Shown piece after piece: positions 19,807 through 27,592 of a stretch of 51,776 nt of DNA. Within the stretch, counting starts at the first letter, position 1. The number at the start of each line of letters is the position of its first letter. The notes below the pieces were generated by a model that saw only the letters and a list, made by a program, of their open reading frames with translations, ran no database searches and was not told where the DNA came from. The translations under genes were made by a program, and so were the position numbers. The stretch comes from an uncultured Eubacteriales bacterium (GTDB taxonomy: Bacteria; Bacillota; Clostridia; Christensenellales; UBA1242): contig CATLAM010000007.1 in assembly GCA_949878485.1 (NCBI GenBank), positions 1 to 51,776 of the forward strand, written 5' to 3'.

Positions 19807-20607
19807 ATGGAACTTATTGATGTGCATGGACATCTTGTTGATGAGATGTTTGAAGAAGATTTGGAAAATGTGATTGCAAATTCGGACGAGAATTTGTCTT
19901 TTTATTTAACGGCAGGGGTTGATCTGGCTTCTTCTGAAAAATCTGTGAGTTTGGCAGAAAAACACAAAAAACTATATGCCACAGTCGGTGTGCATCCCGA
20001 AGATGTGTTTGACCTTGCTTGTGATGAAGTTGACAAAGACAAACTGCACAAACTTTTAAAATTGTGTGAAAGCAAAAAAGTTGTGGCTGTGGGGGAAATT
20101 GGTCTTGATTATCACTATTTGCAAGACAAAACTGCGGAAGAAATCGAGAAAATTAAACATGCACAGAAACTTGCGTTTGAAAGTCAACTTGACATGGCAA
20201 ATATGTTGAAACTGCCAGTTGTTATCCACAGCCGTGATGCCATGGGTGATACAATTGAGATTTTGAAAAGAAACAAATTGGAAAGAGAAAGTTTGCTTCA
20301 CTGCTACAGCGGTAGTGTTGAAAGCGCCAAAATTTTAATGGAACTTGGGTTTTCATTTTCATTTGGTGGAGTGGCAACATTCAAAAATGCCAAAAATGTT
20401 CAAGAAGTAATCAAGTTTTTACCACTCAACAAAATCATGCTGGAAACGGATTGTCCTTACATGACACCAGAGCCATATCGCGGGAAACGCAACGAACCAA
20501 AGAATGTTGTCTATGTTGCAGATGCCATTGCACGAATAAAAGGTGTCAGCATTGAAGAAGTGGCAAGAGTGACAACTGAAAATGCGAAAAGGATGTTTAG
20601 GCTATGA
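19807..20607 (+). CDS. tatD: TatD-family metal-dependent DNase
   Basis: A 266-aa TIM-barrel hydrolase with the TatD signatures: IDVHGHL (His7, His9), VGVHPED, VGEIGLDYHY, VIHSRDA, LHCYSG and LETDCPYMTPEPYRGKRNEP. These give the metal ligands of a 3'-5' deoxyribonuclease used in DNA repair or turnover. An in-frame TTG at 19801 is an alternative start. ATG 19807 is preferred, and because TAAAAT lies six bases upstream with no ribosome-binding site, the mRNA is probably leaderless. It overlaps rsmA by 4 bases. In many Firmicutes rnmV (RNase M5) lies between these two genes; it is absent here. Confidence 0.93.
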   Translation: MELIDVHGHLVDEMFEEDLENVIANSDENLSFYLTAGVDLASSEKSVSLAEKHKKLYATVGVHPEDVFDLACDEVDKDKLHKLLKLCESKKVVAVGEIGLDYHYLQDKTAEEIEKIKHAQKLAFESQLDMANMLKLPVVIHSRDAMGDTIEILKRNKLERESLLHCYSGSVESAKILMELGFSFSFGGVATFKNAKNVQEVIKFLPLNKIMLETDCPYMTPEPYRGKRNEPKNVVYVADAIARIKGVSIEEVARVTTENAKRMFRL

Positions 20608-21386
20608 GTGATTTTGTTTTTAAAAAGAAGTTTGGACAAAACTTTATAAGCGACAAAAACTTGTTGCAAGCGATTGTCAAGGATGCGGAAATAAATTCTT
20701 GTGACGAAGTGTTGGAAATTGGTGCAGGTGCTGGAAGTTTGACGCAAGTTTTAAGCGAAAACTGCAAAAAGGTCATTTCTTTTGAAATTGACAAAGACTT
20801 GCAGTTTCAACTTTTGGGTTTAAACCTTAAAAATGTTCAATTTGAATTTTCTGACTTCATGCAATCAGACATGAAAGAAATTGAAAGCCGATTTAACGGA
20901 AATTTTAAAGTCGTGGCAAACTTGCCTTATTACATTACAACTCCGATTATTTTTCGACTTTTGGAAGAGTGTGAAAAACTTAACAGCCTGACCATCATGG
21001 TGCAAAAGGAAGTTGCAGAGCGTGTTTGTGCAAAAGCAGGCGGGAAAGACTATGGCATTTTGACAGTTATGACCAATTTCTATGGAACGCCAAGCATAAC
21101 AAGAATTATCAAACGACAGATGTTTTATCCAGCACCAAATGTTGATTCTGCACTTTTGCACATAAAGATTGAAAAAGATAAATTTAAAGATGTGGACAAA
21201 AAACTATTTTCAAATTTTGTCAAGGCTTGCTTTTCGATGAGAAGAAAAACTTTGCTTAACAATTTAGGGGCTGTATACGGAAAAGAAAAATTGAAAAATC
21301 TGCTTTCAGAACAAACTTTGCAAAAGCGTGCTGAAGTTTTCACTTTGGAAGAATTTGTGGAACTGTTTAAACTTTGTAACAAATAA
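20604..21386 (+). CDS. rsmA: 16S rRNA (adenine1518/1519-N6)-dimethyltransferase
   Basis: A 260-aa protein (RsmA/KsgA). FGQNFISDKNLLQAIV is the standard N-terminus, VLEIGAGAGSLTQVL the SAM-binding motif I, ISFEIDKDL motif II, VVANLPYYITTPIIF the catalytic NLPY motif IV, and ACFSMRRKTLLNNL the C-terminal landmark. It dimethylates two adjacent adenines in the 3' hairpin of 16S rRNA during small-subunit assembly. The start codon overlaps the tatD stop (ATGA). Confidence 0.97.
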   Translation: MSDFVFKKKFGQNFISDKNLLQAIVKDAEINSCDEVLEIGAGAGSLTQVLSENCKKVISFEIDKDLQFQLLGLNLKNVQFEFSDFMQSDMKEIESRFNGNFKVVANLPYYITTPIIFRLLEECEKLNSLTIMVQKEVAERVCAKAGGKDYGILTVMTNFYGTPSITRIIKRQMFYPAPNVDSALLHIKIEKDKFKDVDKKLFSNFVKACFSMRRKTLLNNLGAVYGKEKLKNLLSEQTLQKRAEVFTLEEFVELFKLCNK

Positions 21387-21410
21387 TTGGCATTTTTAAT
21401 ATAAAATCCT

Positions 21411-21581
21411 ATGAAAAGAACGGAAGAAGAAATGTTGTTGTTTGCAACAGCGATTGCCATGGAACTTGCGTGCGGACTTAGTGACGAAGAAATCCATGAA
21501 CTTTGCACGCTTATAAATCAAATTTTGTGTTCGCTTGGAAATTTGACGAATTGCAGGGGACATCGCCGAAAAGGATATTAA
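21411..21581 (+). CDS. 56-aa protein resembling DUF6774
   Basis: Reads MKRTEEEMLLFATAIAMELA then CGLSDEEIHELCTLINQILC and a basic tail RGHRRKGY. The pattern of an amphipathic helix, xxxGLSxEEIxxLxxLxxQI and a second helix is that of small DUF6774 proteins of unknown role in Clostridia (resemblance only). It has no Shine-Dalgarno sequence; TATAAA lies five bases before the ATG, so it may be leaderless or expressed by read-through from rsmA, 24 bases upstream. A bidirectional terminator directly abuts its stop. Confidence 0.65.
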   Translation: MKRTEEEMLLFATAIAMELACGLSDEEIHELCTLINQILCSLGNLTNCRGHRRKGY

Positions 21582-21612
21582 AAAAATACATGCAAACGCA
21601 TGTATTTTTTTA
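21581..21612. terminator. Bidirectional terminator
   Basis: AAAAAATACATGC, loop AAAC, GCATGTATTTTTT. It lies between the convergent 56-aa gene and rplI. Confidence 0.9.
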
Positions 21613-22053
21613 TTCTGCAACAACGGTTACATTGAATTTCGCAGAGATTTCAGGGTAAACCTTTGCAACAACACTGTAACTGCCAACTGTTTTGATTGGC
21701 TCTTTTAAATCAATCTTCTTCTTATCAAGTTTGATGCCAACTTTTTCAAGTGCTTCAGAAATCTCTTTGCTTGTCACTGAGCCAAATGTTCTGCCATTTT
21801 CGCCACTTTTGATTTTCAAAGTAACACTTTTACCTTCAATTTGTTTTGCTTGTTCTTTTGCACGCAAAACTTCTTGTTGCTTGTGAAAAGCCTGAGCATC
21901 TTTTTGCGTATTGTTTTCGCTTATTGCACTGTTGTCTGCCACCCTTGCAAGAGCGTTTTTAAATAAGAAGTTTTTGGCATAGCCGTCTGCAACTTCTTTG
22001 ACATCTCCTTTTTTTCCTGTTCCTTTGACATCTTTAAGTAAAACTACTTTCAT
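21610..22053 (-). CDS. rplI: Ribosomal protein bL9
   Basis: A 147-aa protein of normal length. [36 protein letters not shown] is the conserved N-terminal rRNA-binding domain. A long helix follows ([25 protein letters not shown]), then the C-terminal domain with [19 protein letters not shown]. It is a large-subunit component. It stands alone here, not beside rpsF-ssb-rpsR or dnaB as in many Firmicutes. AAGGAG precedes the ATG. Confidence 0.97.
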   Translation of the reverse strand: MKVVLLKDVKGTGKKGDVKEVADGYAKNFLFKNALARVADNSAISENNTQKDAQAFHKQQEVLRAKEQAKQIEGKSVTLKIKSGENGRTFGSVTSKEISEALEKVGIKLDKKKIDLKEPIKTVGSYSVVAKVYPEISAKFNVTVVAE

Positions 22054-22137
22054 TTTAATCTCCTTGTTTTAAGTTTACAATATTGTGTATTTTTTGTCAA
22101 CAAATTGGAAATAAGAAAAACAAGCGAGAAAGTGTAA

Positions 22138-22176
22138 TTTTCGTGCTTAGCAAGAAAATAAACAAAAGCACAGTTT
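22138..22176 (-). repeat. Short hairpin repeat, family copy E
   Basis: On the minus strand AAACTGTGCTTTTGTTTA leads into the hairpin TTTTCTTGC-TAA-GCACGAAAA (one mismatch). A second partial copy of the arm (AAATTACACTTTCTCGCTTG, minus strand, about 22121-22140) follows. It abuts the ribosome-binding site of the DUF1540 gene. Confidence 0.55.
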
Positions 22177-22187
22177 AGGAGTTAGAT

Positions 22188-22496
22188 ATGGATATCAGAT
22201 GCAGAAAAACAGGTTGCAAATATAACAATAAATACACTTGCACGGCAAAGGGTATTTTGATTAAGAAAAACATTGAATGTTCGCAATATGAGAAAGGAAA
22301 CACACCAGTGGACAAAACGAAATATATCTTTTCAGAAAATCCGCCAGAATATGCTCCACAGCGTGACTCTGCCACAATTGAAATTGATTGCAAGGCGAGA
22401 TGTCTTTTCAATGACAATGGCAAATGCGTGGCGAATGGAATAACTTTAAACGACATTAAGGAAAAACCTTTGTGCGTAACTTTTTTGGAACAATAA
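22188..22496 (+). CDS. DUF1540 (two-domain) cysteine-rich protein
   Basis: A 102-aa protein with two copies of the DUF1540 pattern: CRKTGCKYNNKYTCTAKGI with a later Cys in IECSQY, and CKARCLFNDNGKCVANGI with a later Cys in PLCVTF. In each, four cysteines are spaced to bind a metal or form a small fold. The family is widespread in Clostridia; its function is unknown. It is soluble and has no signal peptide. The ribosome-binding site TAGGAG lies right at the edge of hairpin repeat E, so the repeat may influence its translation or transcription. Confidence 0.8.
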   Translation: MDIRCRKTGCKYNNKYTCTAKGILIKKNIECSQYEKGNTPVDKTKYIFSENPPEYAPQRDSATIEIDCKARCLFNDNGKCVANGITLNDIKEKPLCVTFLEQ

Positions 22497-22524
22497 GCAC
22501 TTGGAAAATAAATTAAAAAAAGTC

Positions 22525-22553
22525 TTGCAAAACGGGTTTTTGTGTTGTATAAT
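22525..22553 (+). promoter_or_regulatory. Promoter of a leaderless-type gene
   Basis: TTGCAA at 22525-22530, a 17-base spacer and TATAAT at 22548-22553, followed by GGTTAT and then ATG at 22560. No Shine-Dalgarno sequence. Confidence 0.75.
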
Positions 22554-22559
22554 GGTTAT

Positions 22560-23948
22560 ATGAAAAACAAAACAGAAGAACAAAAAAATTCTGCAACCAA
22601 GCCAGTGGAAAACACAACTCCACAAATGGATGCTGCGGCAATTTTGAAAGAGTATGATGAAATTGCAAACTATCAAAAAGTGCTTGCAAACCATTTGCTT
22701 GGAAAATATGACGACAAAAACGAATATAAAATTTCAGATGAAACGATTTTGCAAGCCTTGATTGAAACACCAAAACAATTTCAAGACAAGCGTGATGGAA
22801 TTGTCTATGCCTGTGCCAAAGTGGCTGGGTTTGTTTTAAATTTTAAGATTGTTTATGACATTGCAGAAAGTTTTTGCAATGCTGACCTTTATTTGATTGA
22901 AACTGAAAGCAGTTTTGACGAAATAATTAAGCATGAAACACATCTCGGCTCGTTGGTTGAAGTTTATTCTCCACTTTTTCAAGAACACACTTACAATGAA
23001 TGGTCAGTTTATAAAGGCGAAGAAATTAAAGATAGAAATGACAAACTTTACAATGTTTTGCATATGCAAGAACAAGAATTTCTATTTAACAAAGAATTGA
23101 CTGAAATTTTGTCACAACTTTATGTTTTGCGTATGCTTCCACTTTTGAATGGTGCGGGTGAAGAAGGTTACAATGCTGTTGGCGATTTCAATGCTTTGGT
23201 GCAAAAGTTTTTGAAAGATGACCCAACACTTGCCCATGATTACACCAGACTTAAACTTCTGTTGGACAGAGAACTTAAAAAGAAAAAATTGTTGGCACAA
23301 ATTTTGCTTAATCAAGAAATTTTGCGTAATATGCACGCTTACAGCGCTCCACTTAAACGCGTCAAAGACAAAACATTTGCCCCAATGACTTTTGATGCTG
23401 GCAAAAGTGTTGAAAAGAAAGAAGAAAAAAAGGCAGAGAAGAAAGCAGAGCCTAAGAAGAAAGCCAAAAAATCTGCTTCCAAAAAGGCGGAAGAAAAACC
23501 TGCAAAGAAAGAAGAAGTCAAAAAGAAAGAAGAAAAAGAAGAACCTGAATGGCTTAAAAAACTTAAAATGGCACCGTCACCAGTTGGTGTTCAACCATCT
23601 CCAACGCCAAAGATTGCTCCAAAAAAGGTAGCTCCAACAAAACCAGCAGAGCCACAACCAGCACAACAAATTCGAGAAGAACAAGTTTTAAAGACCGATA
23701 AAGAAAAAAGACAAGAAAAATTGGACGAAGCGAAAAAAATGGCACAAGGAGTTGGAATTTTTAGTAGTGGAGGTGGAGGAGTTCCTGTTTATGAAGGTGG
23801 AAAAGTTAATATTGACGTTAATGAAGACACAAAAGAAAATCCTAAAACTTTTGATGTCAGAGAAGATGTTGTTATTTTTCCAAGTGAGTTTGGGCAAGGG
23901 ATTGAACCAAAACATACTAATATTAATGAACCAGAAAATACTAAATAA
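22560..23948 (+). CDS. Unknown 462-aa protein with helical N-terminus and Lys-, Pro- and Gly-rich tail
   Basis: Not recognised. Residues about 20-280 are predicted helical and soluble, with no membrane segment. They include KFLKDDPTLAHDYTRLKLLL, which looks like a TPR-style helical repeat region. Residues about 285-340 are an extreme Lys/Glu/Ala block (EEKKAEKKAEPKKKAKK) resembling the flexible linkers of ribosome- or DNA-associated proteins. A Pro-rich stretch (SPVGVQPSPTPKIAPKKVAPTK), a Gly run (SSGGGG) and an acidic end complete it. The upstream in-frame start at 22542 lies inside the -10 region, so ATG 22560 is chosen. The promoter places the transcript start at the ATG. Confidence 0.75.
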   Translation: MKNKTEEQKNSATKPVENTTPQMDAAAILKEYDEIANYQKVLANHLLGKYDDKNEYKISDETILQALIETPKQFQDKRDGIVYACAKVAGFVLNFKIVYDIAESFCNADLYLIETESSFDEIIKHETHLGSLVEVYSPLFQEHTYNEWSVYKGEEIKDRNDKLYNVLHMQEQEFLFNKELTEILSQLYVLRMLPLLNGAGEEGYNAVGDFNALVQKFLKDDPTLAHDYTRLKLLLDRELKKKKLLAQILLNQEILRNMHAYSAPLKRVKDKTFAPMTFDAGKSVEKKEEKKAEKKAEPKKKAKKSASKKAEEKPAKKEEVKKKEEKEEPEWLKKLKMAPSPVGVQPSPTPKIAPKKVAPTKPAEPQPAQQIREEQVLKTDKEKRQEKLDEAKKMAQGVGIFSSGGGGVPVYEGGKVNIDVNEDTKENPKTFDVREDVVIFPSEFGQGIEPKHTNINEPENTK

Positions 23949-23977
23949 AAAACACAAACATTGTTTGTGTTTTTTAT
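23948..23977. terminator. Bidirectional terminator
   Basis: AAAAACACAAAC, loop ATT, GTTTGTGTTTTTT between convergent genes. Confidence 0.9.
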
Positions 23978-23980
23978 TTT

Positions 23981-24547
23981 TTAATTTTTATTTTTAACAG
24001 AAGTTTTTTCTGAAATATAATCATCAAATGTTTGATATTTTGAGCCATCTGCAGTTGGTTCCCCATATTTATCTAACATAGCCTTATTTTTATTTGTTGC
24101 ATTTTCAAGAGAAGCAATGAAACTTGAAACTATGTTATATCTTCCTTCAAGAGTATTAGTTTGAAGCCCTGAATGCTCTTTAATGACTTTATCTACATCA
24201 ATAAATGTTACTGGTAAACTTTGTTCAAGTAAGTGAAGTGACAATTCTGCCAAAGACCATGAATAATGATTAAGTGCATTTATAAGTAACTGACCGTTTA
24301 CTTTAACAGTTTCTCCTTTATATACCATAGTTCGGCTTCCACCACCAACCCAATTTCTGAAATCAGTAATCAATTTGCCATTTTTTAAAAGATCTTTAGA
24401 TATTTCAAATTGGCTCATATATTCTGCATTAGCAGAATCATCAAAAAGACAACCATTTTGAGCACCTACAGTAAAGAAGCCACTGTAAGCATTTTCTCTG
24501 TTGTAATAAGAGCCTTTAAAACTAACAGGATATTTTTCGTAAGCCAT
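23981..24547 (-). CDS. Unknown 188-aa protein
   Basis: Not recognised. It begins MAYEKYPVSFKGSYYNRENA, has no signal peptide or membrane helix, and contains two Gly-rich turns (YSGFFTVGAQNG and NWVGGGSRTMVYKG) followed by a helical half (LLINALNHYSWSLAELSLHLLEQ). The tail is polar (EKTSVKNKN). AAAAGGAG precedes the ATG, and a promoter on the minus strand is clear. It stands alone between convergent and divergent neighbours. Confidence 0.7.
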   Translation of the reverse strand: MAYEKYPVSFKGSYYNRENAYSGFFTVGAQNGCLFDDSANAEYMSQFEISKDLLKNGKLITDFRNWVGGGSRTMVYKGETVKVNGQLLINALNHYSWSLAELSLHLLEQSLPVTFIDVDKVIKEHSGLQTNTLEGRYNIVSSFIASLENATNKNKAMLDKYGEPTADGSKYQTFDDYISEKTSVKNKN

Positions 24548-24578
24548 ACTTTTTCTCCTTTTGCATTATTATGGTCAT

Positions 24579-24607
24579 ATTATAGCATGATTTTGCAAGT
24601 TTGTAAA
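24579..24607 (-). promoter_or_regulatory. Promoter of the 188-aa gene
   Basis: Minus strand TTTACA (24607-24602), a 17-base spacer ending TGC, and TATAAT (24584-24579), an extended -10. Confidence 0.75.
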
Positions 24608-24672
24608 TACCCTTTTTAAAAATTTTTTACATTTTTTGGTTTGTGTCCTTTATTTACGGCAAGAATTGTTTT

Positions 24673-26220
24673 ATGAAAGAAAGTAAAAAGTTGTCATCGC
24701 TTAGTGTTGGGGCGATTATTTTGTTGGTAAGTGGTGTCATTTGCAAGGCTTTGGGGGCTTTGTTCAGGCTTCCGCTGACGAATTTATTGGGAATTGAAGG
24801 AATTGGCATATTTCAACTTATTATGTCGCTTTATGCCTTTGCTTTGGTTGTCACTTGTGGTGGTGTAACAAATTCTCTTTCCAAACTTATAAGTACTGCT
24901 CGGGGCAGGGGCGACACAAAGTCGGTGTCGGTTTATTTAAAGCGTTCTCTTCTTATCGCCCTTGGAACTGGCATTGGAATTGGCGTAATCTTTATGATTT
25001 TTGGTAACTACATTTGCAATTTTCAAGGCATTGGAAACAACCAAAGTTATTCTCTTTTTGTCATAATTTTGCCACTTGGTGCTTCACTTACTGTGCTTAG
25101 GGGTTATTTTCAAGGCTATCAAAACATGTTGCCAACGGCGATAAGTCAAATCGTGGAGCAAGTTTTTAAATTTGTTTTTGGTTTGCTTTTTGCTTTCTAT
25201 TTTGGCAAAATTGGCATTGCGGAAGGTGTGTTTGGTGCGTTTGTAGGAATAACTTTAAGTGAAGTTGTTTCCATGATTTATTTGTTTATTTTGTTTCTTA
25301 TTAAAAACAAAGATTTTGAAAAGATGAAAGAGTTAAGTGCCATTAAATATGCAAGGCATGAATATGACAACGCCATTTTTCCTTTAACTTTGTCTGCGTC
25401 CATTCTGCCACTTGTCAATGCTTTTGACGGGCTTATAATTGTGCCAAGGCTTATGCAAGCGGGTTTTTCAAATGGAGTGGCAACCAAACTGTTTGGCTTG
25501 CAGACGGGAATAACAGGGGCTATTCTTAATTTTCCGCTGATTATTTCCATGGCCGTCACAACTACGCTTTTGCCAAACATTTCCTATTTAATTTCTCGTG
25601 GAACTGGTGGCCGATTTGTCATCGAACGCGGACTTAAAATTTTGTTGTTTTTAATTTTGCCGACAACTTTTGGAATGGTGGCAATTTCAAGACAGGTCAT
25701 TTTTTTGGTCTATCAAAACATGACTACATCAATTTTGGACACTGCGTTTCAATTTATGTTGTATGGTGGTTTTTCTGTTGTCTTTACGGCATTGATGCAA
25801 TATCTTCTGATGTTGTTGCAAGCAAATGGCGAGTTTAGATTTATTTTAATTGTCACAGCCTTAGGTGGAGGAGTGAAAGCACTTTTGTCATTCTTTTTAT
25901 CCGCAGTGCCAAGTGTAAACATCTATGCTTTGATTTTGGGCAATATTGTTTTGTCGGCAAGCGTTTGTGTGTTGGCGATTATCAAACTTAAACGAACGAT
26001 TATGTTTTCTGTTTCTTTCTTTGAATTTTTCCTTTTAGGGATTGGAACAGTCATGATGTTTTTTGCGGTTTACACATTTATAAGTTGCAATTATTTCAGC
26101 ATAATTGTCAACATTATTCTTGCGGTTATTTTGGGTGCAATTATTTATTTGGTGGTTACTTTGCCATTTTTGCTTAAAATTTTGCCAAAAACACATAAAA
26201 ATGCCGTTAATGTTGTTTAG
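24673..26220 (+). CDS. SpoVB/MurJ-type lipid-linked oligosaccharide flippase
   Basis: A 515-aa MATE/MOP-superfamily membrane protein with about 14 hydrophobic segments. LSVGAIILLVSGVICKALGALFRLPLTNLLG, then GIGIFQLIMSLYAFALVVTCGGV, are typical of SpoVB/YtgP polysaccharide-biosynthesis proteins; YFQGYQNMLPTAISQIVEQVFK is another family landmark. Such proteins flip lipid-linked cell-wall precursors. SpoVB is needed for spore cortex synthesis in Bacillus, and its paralogues act in vegetative wall growth; which one this is cannot be told here. The ATG at 24673 is preferred over a GTG at 24643; no good ribosome-binding site is seen for either. HU follows 40 bases downstream. Confidence 0.88.
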   Translation: MKESKKLSSLSVGAIILLVSGVICKALGALFRLPLTNLLGIEGIGIFQLIMSLYAFALVVTCGGVTNSLSKLISTARGRGDTKSVSVYLKRSLLIALGTGIGIGVIFMIFGNYICNFQGIGNNQSYSLFVIILPLGASLTVLRGYFQGYQNMLPTAISQIVEQVFKFVFGLLFAFYFGKIGIAEGVFGAFVGITLSEVVSMIYLFILFLIKNKDFEKMKELSAIKYARHEYDNAIFPLTLSASILPLVNAFDGLIIVPRLMQAGFSNGVATKLFGLQTGITGAILNFPLIISMAVTTTLLPNISYLISRGTGGRFVIERGLKILLFLILPTTFGMVAISRQVIFLVYQNMTTSILDTAFQFMLYGGFSVVFTALMQYLLMLLQANGEFRFILIVTALGGGVKALLSFFLSAVPSVNIYALILGNIVLSASVCVLAIIKLKRTIMFSVSFFEFFLLGIGTVMMFFAVYTFISCNYFSIIVNIILAVILGAIIYLVVTLPFLLKILPKTHKNAVNVV

Positions 26221-26260
26221 TTTAAAATTAATTGGAAAAAATTTTTGCAGGAGGATTTTT

Positions 26261-26536
26261 ATGAATAAATCAGAATTTGTGACAATCATGTCAAAAAAGA
26301 CAAATCTGTCTAAAAGCAAATGCAATATGTTTTTGGATGAATTTAAAGACACTATTTTGGAGATATGCTCGAAAGGTGAACAGGTTTCTCTGCGAAACTT
26401 TGGTAAGTTTGCCATGTTGGAAAAGAAGGAAAGAAAGTTTTTAAATCCACAGACAAAACGTTATTATATTTGCAAACCTAAAAAAATGGTGGACTTTAAA
26501 GGTTACAGAAATTTTAAGTATGCAGTCAACAAATAG
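26261..26536 (+). CDS. HU/IHF-family DNA-binding protein
   Basis: A 91-aa protein of the usual HU size. It begins MNKSEFVTIMSKKTNLSKSK, has the conserved VSLRNFGKFAMLEKKERKFLNPQTKRYY saddle and the beta-arm start, and ends with FKGYRNFKYAVNK. The arm is less canonical than major HU (NPQTKRYYICKPKKMVDF), so this may be a minor paralogue. It bends and compacts DNA. AGGAGG precedes the ATG by 6 bases. A longer in-frame ORF upstream lies inside the flippase gene and is not used. Confidence 0.88.
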   Translation: MNKSEFVTIMSKKTNLSKSKCNMFLDEFKDTILEICSKGEQVSLRNFGKFAMLEKKERKFLNPQTKRYYICKPKKMVDFKGYRNFKYAVNK

Positions 26537-26537
26537 A

Positions 26538-26559
26538 GCAAGTGTAAACTTGCTTTTTT
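26538..26559 (+). terminator. Terminator of the HU gene
   Basis: GCAAGT, loop GTAA, ACTTGC, then TTTTTT, two bases after the stop. Confidence 0.8.
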
Positions 26560-26562
26560 GTT

Positions 26563-26590
26563 TTGAAGAATGTGTAATTTGTGTTATCAT
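26563..26590 (+). promoter_or_regulatory. Promoter placing the dus transcript start at its ATG
   Basis: TTGAAG (26563-26568), a 16-base spacer and TATCAT (26585-26590), then TAAAAC, then ATG 26597. No Shine-Dalgarno sequence. Confidence 0.55.
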
Positions 26591-26596
26591 TAAAAC

Positions 26597-27520
26597 ATGA
26601 AAAATCTAGACTTTAAAAATTGTCCTTTAATTCTTGCACCTATGGCAGGCGTCACTGATGTGGGCTTTAGAAACATTGCTTCCAATTTTGGTGCTGATGC
26701 CACTGTGACTGAGATGTTATCTGCACGTGCTATGGCACACAATCCAACCAAGACAGGATTTATGACACTGACTACGGATGCGGAAAAATTTAAAATTGCT
26801 CAGATTTTTGGACATGAAGAAGATTACATGGAAAAGGCGATTAAATCTCCACTTCTTTCTAATTTTGACAGTTTTGACATCAACATGGGTTGTCCTGCAC
26901 CGAAGATTGTTAAAAACGGAGAAGGCAGTGCTTTGATGGATGACCTTTCGCTTGCAAGCAAGATTATTTCCACTTGCAAAAGTGCAACTGATAAGCCCGT
27001 TTCGGTAAAGTTTCGAAAAGGTCACAAAACTGAAAACTTTTTGGAGTTTGCCAGAATGTGTGAAGAAAGTGGAGCGGACTTTGTTACATTCCATGCAAGA
27101 ACTGTGGCACAAGGTTACAGTGGAAATGCCGATTATGAAGCCATTGCAAAAGTTAAAGCAAACTTAAAAATTCCTGTAATTGGCAACGGTGACGTTGTTG
27201 ATTTAAAAAGTTTTGAACAGATGAAAGCGACTGGCGTTGACGGTGTCATGATTGGTCGCGGAAGTTTGGGACAACCTTGGATTTTTGCCAAACTGAAAAA
27301 ATTGGATGTTCAAGTGGACAAATTTCAGCAAGTTTGTCGTCATATTGAAATTTTACGAAAGCATTTTGAAGAAAGTTGGCTTAAACTTTATATAAGAAAA
27401 CATCTTTTATGGTATACCAAAGATTTGCCAATGAGCAGTGACCTTAGGCTTAAACTTGCCACATGTGACGACATTGATGATTGTTTGTCACTTTTGAATG
27501 ACGCTTTTGACAAAGCATAA
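26597..27520 (+). CDS. dus: tRNA-dihydrouridine synthase
   Basis: A 307-aa FMN-dependent enzyme. LILAPMAGVTDVGFRNI is the conserved N-terminus; DINMGCPAPK carries the catalytic Cys99, followed by KNGEGSALM, PVSVKFRKGH, FHARTVAQGYSG, IGNGDV and DGVMIGRGSLGQPWIF, all Dus hallmarks. It reduces uridines in the tRNA D-loop with NADPH. It is a single gene preceded by the HU terminator. A -10 six bases before its ATG and the lack of a ribosome-binding site suggest a leaderless mRNA. Confidence 0.95.
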   Translation: MKNLDFKNCPLILAPMAGVTDVGFRNIASNFGADATVTEMLSARAMAHNPTKTGFMTLTTDAEKFKIAQIFGHEEDYMEKAIKSPLLSNFDSFDINMGCPAPKIVKNGEGSALMDDLSLASKIISTCKSATDKPVSVKFRKGHKTENFLEFARMCEESGADFVTFHARTVAQGYSGNADYEAIAKVKANLKIPVIGNGDVVDLKSFEQMKATGVDGVMIGRGSLGQPWIFAKLKKLDVQVDKFQQVCRHIEILRKHFEESWLKLYIRKHLLWYTKDLPMSSDLRLKLATCDDIDDCLSLLNDAFDKA

Positions 27521-27545
27521 TTTAAAATTTTATTAAAATGTTTGA

Positions 27546-27575
27546 TTTACAGAAAGAAATGTTGTAAACTATATA
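27546..27575 (+). promoter_or_regulatory. Promoter of the pgk-tpiA-dnaX unit
   Basis: TTTACA at 27546-27551, an 18-base spacer and TATATA at 27570-27575; AGGGGA lies before ATG 27593. Confidence 0.6.
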
Positions 27576-27592
27576 TAGACAGGGGATAAGTT

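Noticed and set aside
24661..24672. Flippase gene as leaderless (AAGAAT six bases before the ATG)
   Set aside because: The hexamer is poor and there is no -35; left unexplained.
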